Assembly: GCF_029227915.1 (NCBI RefSeq)
Contig: NC_079889.1
Span: 6,014,001-6,078,000, forward strand
Source: Hydractinia symbiolongicarpus
Lineage: Eukaryota > Cnidaria > Hydrozoa > Anthoathecata > Hydractiniidae
Length of the DNA: 64,000 nucleotides
Direction: 5' to 3'
Shown here: piece after piece, positions 57,640 through 64,000 of the stretch
Layout of the letters: each line of letters begins with the position of its first letter
Position numbering within the stretch: the first letter of the stretch is position 1
The notes under the pieces: generated by a model
The model's database searches: none
What the model saw: only the letters and a program-made list of their open reading frames with translations
Told to the model about the DNA's origin: nothing
Translations under genes and position numbers: made by a program

Positions 57640-60006
57640 TCAAGCTATTTCTGTTGTTACGTGTGTTTCTTGTGTGGTTTGTTTTTGTGAAGTAATTTTT
57701 AAATTTTCACACACATCGTTGTCCAAGCAACGGCGAATGAAATTACAAGCTCGCATTTCTATCATATTGACAGTATCAGGTGATGTCAAGAATTGATTTC
57801 CAATAATTGAAGTTGCTCGTCTATGTAAAGATTGGAGTTTGAGTAGTTGTGTCTGAGAATTCTTAAGGTGAACAAATCCGCAATATGTTAATACTGGTTG
57901 AATCATTGTTTGAAAAATTGCCAATGCAGCTTTATCTGTAATCAGCGGTCGAATGCAATATAGTAAACGTAATCTACCGGAAGCTTTTTGATACGTTAAA
58001 TCAAAGTTGATGCTCAAATTCAATGATGGTTCGATAAGTACACCAAGATATTTATATGTGGATGTTACCCTCACAGTTTGGTAGCCGTAAGTTACGTTTA
58101 ATGAGCTGTTTTGTTTAGAGAGGTTATTTTTCGAACCAAATAACATTGCTTCAGTTTTTCCTGCTCCGAGATTTAAAATTAATTCATTTTCCAAACACCA
58201 TGCAAGTACACAATTCATGTCGGATGAAAGATGGGTTTCTATGATCTCTAAGTCCTTACCAGCAACAAATAAAACAGTATCGTCTACATATTTGACTACT
58301 TCAGAGTGTTTCACTACGGTACAAAGATCATTGAAAAACATAATAAATAGTAGTGGGCCCAAAATTGACCCTTGTGGTACTCCACTATTGACTGGATGTT
58401 CATCAGACAAAGAATTTTTGTATTGAACTTGCTGAAATCTACCAAACAAATAGTCTGTGAACCACTCGTGTTCGTCTCCAACAATTCCAAAACTGCTTAA
58501 TTTTGACAGTAGTTTACCATGACTTAACATGTCGAATACTTTTGTGAGGTCTAAAAATACGGCACCGACCATTTTGCCATCGTTAACCTTCAATTTCACA
58601 GTGTCGATAAAGATTGTTGCAGCCAGTTCAGTTGAGCGACGAGGCCTGAAACCGAACTGGTTGTTGTTTATTAAATTGTTACTTTCCAGATATGCAGTCA
58701 ATTGTCCATGCACAACTTTTTCAATCACCTTAGATATAGCTGGAATAACAGATATTGGTCTATAGTTATTAACGGATGACTTTGCTCCAGATTTGAAAAG
58801 TGGTAACACTTTGGTGCATTTCCAGTCACTTGGAAAAGTTGAAGTTTCAAAAGACATGTTAATAATATATGTCAGTGGTGAAGCGATTACCTCCATGCAG
58901 TCTTTGAGTAACCAGGATGGTAGATCATCTAGCCCAACAGACTTTTTACGTTTTAATGATTGTAGATGTTTCATGGTTTCATTAACAGTGATTGGTTTAA
59001 GTCGAAATTTTGGGTTAGATTTACTCGGTATTTCTTTATGATATTTCCAGACGGAGTTTGTCAACACAAAAGCAGATCTTTTAAGTGAATTTACAACATT
59101 AGAAAAAAATCTAGAAAACGCATTAGCAATAGAATGTTGATCGGTTACCAATTTCTCGTCGATTTGTATAGTAGTATTCACTTGAGAGTTCGATCTAAGT
59201 GGAAATACTTTTTTTATCGACCGCCAGAAGGATTCTGGATTTCCGGTGTTCTCCTCAAATAACTGTCGCTGATACGTATTCTTTGCTTTACGAACTTTAT
59301 TATTAACCTTGTTTCTTATTTTTTTATAAGCGGTGATATCTGCTTCTGATTTGGTTTTACGCGATTTTCGTAACAAATTGTCGCGTGAGTTCATCTCCTT
59401 CTTGAGATCAACAGTCATCCAATCACATGGCTTACCGCAAACTTTTTTACGAATTAATGGAGCCATGGAATCGTAGGTGCGATATATAATTCCATTTAAC
59501 AAAGACCATGCTTTATTGACGTTCGTTGAATTATAAACATCTTGAAAATTCTGTGATGAAAGTGTTTGACAAAATTTATCTTTGTCATAATTTCGATAGT
59601 TTCGACAATTTATTGTTTTGCTAACGAAACGGGTGTGATGTTGTTTTTTAATACAACATATAAGGTCATGGTCACTAAAAGAAATGGGGATGACTTTGGT
59701 ATCCGCTATAACTGTGCAATTAGTTGTAGCGATAATGTCGATAAGAGTTTGTGACGTTTCCGCTATTCGGGTTGGTGATTTAATGACTTGTTTAAAACCG
59801 TGTAACGTTAAAGCTGTTTTAATTCCAACATGATCGTTCTTTTTCAGAAAATCGACATTAAGGTCCCCTAAGATTATAACTTCTTTGATACCGTCTAATG
59901 TTAATGACTGTACATCAGATAGAAGAGATGAAAAATCTTTATTAAGATACTTTGAATTATCCGGGGGTCTATAAATTACGGATTTTTTGGACATATTTCT
60001 AACCAA
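57640..60006 (-). CDS. LINE-3 endonuclease (part) and reverse transcriptase
   Basis: 788-residue open frame. The start region completes the APE nuclease: VIILGDLNVDFL and SFSDHDLI (catalytic Asp-Asn and SDH). A linker KVFPLRSNSQVN follows, then RT motifs NNYRPISVIP, VFLDLTKVFDMLSH (A), SGVPQGSILGPLLF (B) and KYVDDTVLFVAG (C, YVDD). The C-terminus ends in ETHVTTEIA. The frame is intact over all catalytic sites of the RT. The N-terminal endonuclease start lies in another frame (59976-60257), so the natural protein is longer than this frame. The 788 residues from nuclease to end are consistent with CR1 ORF2. Confidence 0.85.
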   Translation of the reverse strand: MVRNMSKKSVIYRPPDNSKYLNKDFSSLLSDVQSLTLDGIKEVIILGDLNVDFLKKNDHVGIKTALTLHGFKQVIKSPTRIAETSQTLIDIIATTNCTVIADTKVIPISFSDHDLICCIKKQHHTRFVSKTINCRNYRNYDKDKFCQTLSSQNFQDVYNSTNVNKAWSLLNGIIYRTYDSMAPLIRKKVCGKPCDWMTVDLKKEMNSRDNLLRKSRKTKSEADITAYKKIRNKVNNKVRKAKNTYQRQLFEENTGNPESFWRSIKKVFPLRSNSQVNTTIQIDEKLVTDQHSIANAFSRFFSNVVNSLKRSAFVLTNSVWKYHKEIPSKSNPKFRLKPITVNETMKHLQSLKRKKSVGLDDLPSWLLKDCMEVIASPLTYIINMSFETSTFPSDWKCTKVLPLFKSGAKSSVNNYRPISVIPAISKVIEKVVHGQLTAYLESNNLINNNQFGFRPRRSTELAATIFIDTVKLKVNDGKMVGAVFLDLTKVFDMLSHGKLLSKLSSFGIVGDEHEWFTDYLFGRFQQVQYKNSLSDEHPVNSGVPQGSILGPLLFIMFFNDLCTVVKHSEVVKYVDDTVLFVAGKDLEIIETHLSSDMNCVLAWCLENELILNLGAGKTEAMLFGSKNNLSKQNSSLNVTYGYQTVRVTSTYKYLGVLIEPSLNLSINFDLTYQKASGRLRLLYCIRPLITDKAALAIFQTMIQPVLTYCGFVHLKNSQTQLLKLQSLHRRATSIIGNQFLTSPDTVNMIEMRACNFIRRCLDNDVCENLKITSQKQTTQETHVTTEIA

Positions 60007-60257
60007 ATACCTTCAATTTCATTTATTTCTAGATCGTGTCGCCTTTTATAAATAACATGATCAGCAACATAAAATGCTACTCCGCCTCCTTTTCCAAATT
60101 TACGAGATTTGTGTATAAATGTGTATCCATTAATTGCAAACATGTCCTCCGGTTCATCTCCCGTATGTATTTCCGTAAGAGAAAAAATGTCGATTTTTCT
60201 GTTGTTTATAAGAATGTTCGAAATCTCAGCAAAATTTGCCAGGTGAAACATATTCAT

Positions 60258-60575
60258 ACCCTTTGCATTAGTAAATTCACGGATTTCATCTGTGGCATTA
60301 GGTCAAGGACACTTTTCAACATCACCGCTTAAAAGCAACAACACAAACAACCATCTGCTTCGTCTAGAGAAATATACTCGCGTTTTGTTAAGACTTGTAA
60401 AAAAGCACGATTCAATGTTACAAATACCACTACTCTCGACAATATCCATACCACTTTTAAAATAAAGCGAATAGTTTTCATTTGAGCATAAGTAAAAACG
60501 TTTTTGCAGCAATAATACAACAAATAATAGAGCAGCCACAAACGCTGCTGCTTTCTGTGCTGCCATTTTGATCAA
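60258..60575 (-). pseudogene. LINE-3 N-terminal region with 2A-like motif
   Basis: A hydrophobic stretch (AAAFVAALLFVVLLL) is followed at 60303-60340 by LLLLSGDVEKCP, a TGA, and PNATDEIREF, in frame with MNMFHLANFAEISN of the nuclease. The pattern DVExNPGP is the 2A ribosome-skipping motif known in CR1 and L1Tc-like LINEs. Here N is C, and the first G codon (GGA) is TGA. Confidence 0.7.
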
Positions 60576-61166
60576 TACAACTAAAACAGTTTTTTTACAA
60601 TGTTACCTGAATTCTTTGAAGAAAACCAGTTGAGACAATGGGCTTCAGAGGAGCCTTTTTCAGTTGGACAGATTATAAGGCACAGACAGTACAATGCCTT
60701 GTGTAACACTCCACAGCCCCTCTCGGAATGTTGCTGTATGTTCAACTAATCTGAAACATGTGAAGGAATTATACAGAATCTGATTAGGATTTGACAGGCT
60801 TGTTTTTTTAAACATATTTAGTTTTTTATAATTTAACAACTTTATTAACTGACAATGTTTCATTGTTATCTTACATTTATGTTTGATTTCCTAATTACAC
60901 TTTCCAGTAAGGTCAAAAATAGTTATAGGCGTTAATACCTGTTCAAAAGTTTTTCTTAAACCACAACGGATGAGTTCCTTGCTACGGATTCTTTCAATTA
61001 TGTCAAACATCTTGTTTCCTGTGCATACCCTCTTAAAATTTCCCGGAGTTGTGTTGCACTGAAAAAAGCATTTAGATATATATAAATATTATGTCAAATC
61101 AACGATTATGTATATACATACTTACAAAAACATCTACTGTATATAGCCATTATAAAGAACAGAATT

Positions 61167-61234
61167 GATTCAGACAGGATTCGAACCTGCATTATCCTGT
61201 TAACAGGACATCCTACCAATTGGATGCCTGAATC
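61167..61234 (-). tRNA. tRNA-like sequence, imperfect (pseudo-tRNA?)
   Basis: Reverse strand reads GATTCAGGC...GCCTGAATC-like: acceptor arms GATTCAG/CTGAATC pair perfectly, the D arm ATCC..GGAT pairs, and the T arm GCAGG-TTCGAAT-CCTGT is canonical. The anticodon arm is short (TCCTG-TTAA-CAGGA, 4-nt loop), about 3-4 nt less than normal. It contains GTT, so Asn identity was considered but the loop is not normal. Likely a pseudo-tRNA or tRNA-derived repeat. Confidence 0.45.
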
Positions 61235-61961
61235 GAAAGTCAAAGTTAATAGACATATATGAAACTAAACTTACATTTTGCTAGTTTAAGTTTCCAGTCT
61301 ATGAATCTTGATTTTATTATCTAAGAATTATGGTATATATACAGAAATAACAATAAAAAAAGAAAAATTACATAACAGGATAAAAAACCATCTCAGTTTA
61401 CCACAGTAACTGAAACATAATTTAGAGGTCATGCCAAAACTGAACTTGCCAACGAAACAATCCATGGGTATTAACTAACATGCATCTTTACTCTTCTGCT
61501 ATTGTATGTTTGTTGTTCATATTTTTGGCCTTTAGAGTTGACAAAGAGCTAGCTAAGCATTGTTCACAATAGAAAATGAAAAAATTACAAACACCATAAA
61601 AAGTATAAAAAAGTAGATATATAATATATACCTAGGTACATGAATGTGTAATAAAATGCAGTATAATTAAACTATATATAAAGAAGAATAAAAAATGACT
61701 TACATCAACTGTAGTGTTAGGAACACATAAAATATCCACCAACCCAGGTGTAGGGTAACTCATCAAAACATACTTGTTTTGTCTGATACGCCTTACAGTA
61801 CTTTCTGATACATCGCTCTTTTGTTTTTTCAAGTATAAAACAATGTCGTGATAGGTCTCTTGGGACATTATTGTGGAGTTCTTTTTGCATGCTTCCACCT
61901 CCAACCAGGCCTGGAACTGTTTTTGTTCTCCCAGATCATTTTTAGGCAAAAGATTCTCCAT

Positions 61962-62106
61962 TAAAAACTCAAATCTAAATTATCCCTGAAAAGAATAAAA
62001 AAACAAAGTAAAATAACAAACTTATATAAACAAACTGAGGAAAATACAGCTAGCTAGATATCCATAATACCCACGACCACACTCAACAACCGCGCTGCAC
62101 TAAATT
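61962..62106. other. 5' flank of the integrase gene
   Basis: Upstream of the integrase start; no clear promoter motif. Confidence 0.35.
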
Positions 62107-62146
62107 GTCGGTTTACCCATATTGTCGGAGGGCTGCCCATATTGTC
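62107..62146. repeat. Two CCCATATTGTC motifs, right flank
   Basis: ACCCATATTGTCGGAGGGCT followed by GCCCATATTGTC. These match the left array at 56205-56745. Confidence 0.7.
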
Positions 62147-62189
62147 TTTTTTCCACAGTTCAAAATATCGGACATACGATGGCCCCTAT

Positions 62190-62515
62190 GGCTCACTTCT
62201 CTTCTCAATAAAAACACTTCTCTTCTTAGTCAAAACACTTCTCTTCTGTATAACAACACTTCTCTTCTGTATAAAAACACTCCTCTTCTGTATAAAAAAC
62301 TTCTCTACTTTGTGCGATGGCCCCTATGGCTCACTTTTCTTCTCAATCAAAACACTTCTCTTCTTAGTCAAAACACTTCTCTTCTGTATAAAAACACTTC
62401 TCTTCTGTATAAAAAACTTCTCTACCTTGATACCCAAAGTTCTCTTCCGTTCGAAACACTTCTCTTCTAAGTGCGAAACACTTCTCTTCCAAGTGCGAAA
62501 CACTTCTCTTCCATA
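62190..62515. repeat. CACTTCTCTTCTGTATAAAA minisatellite
   Basis: About 14 copies of an 18-22-bp CACTTCTCTTC-based unit with tails GTATAAAAA, TTAGTCAAAA or CAAGTGCGAAA. A larger duplicated section begins at GATGGCCCCTATGGCTCACTT (62178 and 62318). Confidence 0.85.
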
Positions 62516-62529
62516 AGCTCGAAAATTTC

Positions 62530-62932
62530 CCAGACTAAATCTGGTCATGAATTTATCGCCCGCACTTTCCCGAAATCGCCCGGAACATTCCCGAAATGCA
62601 ATTCCTTGTAACAAACCATGCGGACGATATTTAGGAAGAAGGCGCTTGAAGAGAAAGGAGTTAATATAGTTTATATATAAGTTATTTATAAAGTAAACTT
62701 TATCAAAAACCATCAAAAACAATTCTTTTAAGAACTTCACTACCACATAGTAAGTTTATTTTAATTTTTATAGTTTTTTTGAATCACATTAGTGTCTGTT
62801 TTTTTTTCTTTTTCGGGTATTGTTCGGGCCTATGCGGGTTTTTCGGGCGAACCCTTATATTTTTTTCAAAACGCCGAACTCGCCCGAAAACGCCCGCACT
62901 TTTTACGGCGTATGCGGCTTATCGGCACCCTC
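62530..62932. mobile_element. MITE copy 2, inverted, left end degraded
   Basis: The right end TATGCGGCTTATCGGCACCCTC (to 62932) is the inverse of copy 1's left end. The interior shares TTTTGATAAAGTTTA-like and GCCCGAAAAACCCGCAT blocks in reverse. The left end is not clear. Confidence 0.6.
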
Positions 62933-63801
62933 GTCATAAATTCTTACGGGGCATATTAACGTTTCTGCAAAATTAAATTTTTCGCGGGAAAAACTTTGCG
63001 AAATTTCAAGCTATATTCTTATACGGTCCCAGAAGCGTAATACGAGATTGCTTTTTTTATCTAGTTTCCACTAACTTTGAACTTTTATAATTGCGATTCG
63101 GCGAAACTAGAACGTTTTGCGGTTTACAATTGACCCTACTTTATCTGGGAATAAACATTGATTGCGATTTCTGTTAGGAACAGAACTCTTGGTTTACAAA
63201 AACCAAGATATTTTTTTTGCAGCAATGTTGGAAAAAGAACTCGTGGTTTTGAAAAAACAAGATATATATTTCTAAAATCCAAGTATTTTACATTGTTACA
63301 GGTGTTGTATTACATATATCTTTTAACTGCATAAATCAAGGCAATATAATAATCAATAGCTTCATGAGCTGCATCTGGCTTAAAGGTTCCCTACCGCTAA
63401 AAATAAAGTTGAGCTCATATTAAAGATCTTTGAAAGTTGTCTATAAATCTTTTTATTTTTTGAAAAATCTTTATCCGTTCTCGAGATATTTGTCTTAAAA
63501 GTAGCGCTAATTATGCGAAATTATGACGTCATGAGTATGCATTGAGCATAATTATGGTAACTAAATAAAAAAAATATGTAGAATGTTCAAAACCCGTCAA
63601 AGTGAATGGCCAGAAAATAACTTAACTTTTTAACTCTATATGGCTTTTCAAAAATGTTAAATTAACTCCCTTGCAGACATCATGCATAATTATTGAATCT
63701 TCTTAGTCCAAATTCTAAAGAACCAATCAAGAATTTTTAAAAAAATGTTTAAATTCCTAGACAACCTTTCAAGCTCTTTCATATGAGCTCAACTTGATTT
63801 T
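62933..63801. other. Non-coding gap
   Basis: No gene or repeat recognised. Confidence 0.4.
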
Positions 63802-64000
63802 TCATGGGAGGTAACCTTTAAGTTTGGAGAAACCCTCCATTGGAAGAACTGTTTCCGCAAATTCAATACATTCAGGCTCATTATCGTGATCTGGTACAGA
63901 TAGTTCACTAAATTCTTCTAGCTCATGAAGATCTAAAGTTTTTTTAAAAGACTCGCAACAATATAATTCTGGAACAAAGTACAATGTATCAGGCCTTCCA
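63802..64000 (-). CDS. C-terminal end of an unknown gene, cut by the window
   Basis: Open from the window edge to a stop at 63802. It reads GRPDTLYFVPELYCCES, then an acidic part with VPDHDNEPECIEFAETVLP and the end KGYLP. It is acidic and has no domain that I can name. The upstream part lies outside the window. It could be a host gene or a transposon gene. Confidence 0.4.
   Translation of the reverse strand, partial: GRPDTLYFVPELYCCESFKKTLDLHELEEFSELSVPDHDNEPECIEFAETVLPMEGFSKLKGYLP

Larger units (their letters stand above)
57197..60580 (-). mobile_element. LINE-3, nearly full-length CR1-like with 2A-like motif
   Basis: Reads on the minus strand from about 60575 (MIKMAAQKAAAFVAALL...) through an APE endonuclease and RT to a (AAAT)n tail at 57197-57237. 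Breaks are a TGA at the 2A motif and a frameshift near 59990. It lies in the gap between exons of the integrase gene, on the same strand. Confidence 0.85.
56809..61961 (-). pseudogene. KRBA2/SCAND3-like integrase gene, broken by a LINE
   Basis: Three minus-strand coding pieces are seen. Exon 61961-61704 (MENLLPKNDLGEQKQFQAWL, ends VPNTTVD/GTAAGT) and exon 61058-60939 (CNTTPGNFKRVCTGNKMFD..., donor CAG/GTATTAAC) are both phase 0. The third begins at 57105 (acceptor AAATTTCAG) with IDLIDMQSKPDG. The last is the start of an rve integrase core: D in IDLIDM and D in HSDNGREFVN, ending GHSQSQGF at 56809, so the third catalytic acid is lost. Middle exons (zinc-binding part) are not found. Family proteins are integrases of Ty3/Gypsy type found in DNA transposons (Ginger-like) and domesticated genes. 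LINE-3 occupies the gap between exons. Confidence 0.65.

Noticed and set aside
58217-59041. Plus-strand frames opposite LINE-3
   Set aside because: Shadows of the reverse transcriptase frame on the minus strand.
62105-62516. Two overlapping frames rich in NTSLL / TLLFC
   Set aside because: Produced by the CACTTCTCTTC minisatellite; no domain.

Overview
The window is AT-rich, repeat-dense eukaryotic DNA from an invertebrate animal. Reasons for that call are spliced genes with GT/AG introns, metazoan orthologues of ZGRF1 and MITD1, TTAGGG-type telomeric repeats, and a transposon mix typical of cnidarians, probably a hydrozoan: CR1/Jockey-like LINEs, Penelope-like elements, Helitrons, PIF/Harbinger, pogo/Tigger, MULE-like, TTF-type hAT and KRBA2-like integrase genes. 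The species cannot be fixed from the sequence alone.

Only about 10 kb looks like ordinary host gene space. ZGRF1 (29583-36763, minus) is a helicase gene with an N-terminal DUF2439-like domain, a GRF zinc finger and an SF1 helicase; nine exons join in consistent phase. MITD1 (38302-39035, minus) has an MIT domain and a PLD-like C-terminus and acts in ESCRT-III/abscission. Both lie on the same strand, about 1.5 kb apart.

Layout. 0-4 kb: a P-element-like transposase fragment and a minus-strand C2H2 zinc-finger gene split by a 5'-truncated LINE. 4.7-8.5 kb: nested DNA transposons, in which an outer MITE is invaded by Helitrons and by a Harbinger element carrying a Myb-like gene. 9-20.8 kb: gene-poor, with several minisatellites including a 2.8-kb array of a 12-bp unit that has a 612-bp higher-order repeat, a Penelope remnant and a tRNA-like SINE head. 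20.9-23.8 kb: three Helitrons joined head to tail. 24.4-27.1 kb: a long-TIR, MULE-like element with an unrecognised gene and a 9-bp target duplication. 27.1-28.3 kb: a broken Tigger gene and an unknown exon. 29.6-39 kb: the host genes. 39.5-44.1 kb: a decayed LINE split by a Penelope element that itself contains a telomeric-repeat block. 44.1-46.8 kb: two tandem Helitrons and a perfect long-TIR element. 47-50 kb: a retroelement nuclease-like fragment and a broken OTU-plus-TTF gene with a long GAA repeat. 53.7-55.4 kb: an R2-type LINE fragment and a MITE. 56.2-62.1 kb: a broken KRBA2-like integrase gene containing a nearly full-length LINE with a 2A-like motif. 62.2-64 kb: minisatellite, a second MITE copy and a partial gene.

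The DNA records successive waves of transposition, and several insertions can be ordered from nesting and target duplications. The strongest points for a second look are the recurring head-to-tail Helitrons, the telomeric block inside a Penelope reverse transcriptase, hammerhead-like motifs at Penelope tails, the unknown gene in the MULE-like element, the OTU-TTF gene and the 2A-like motif in the LINE.
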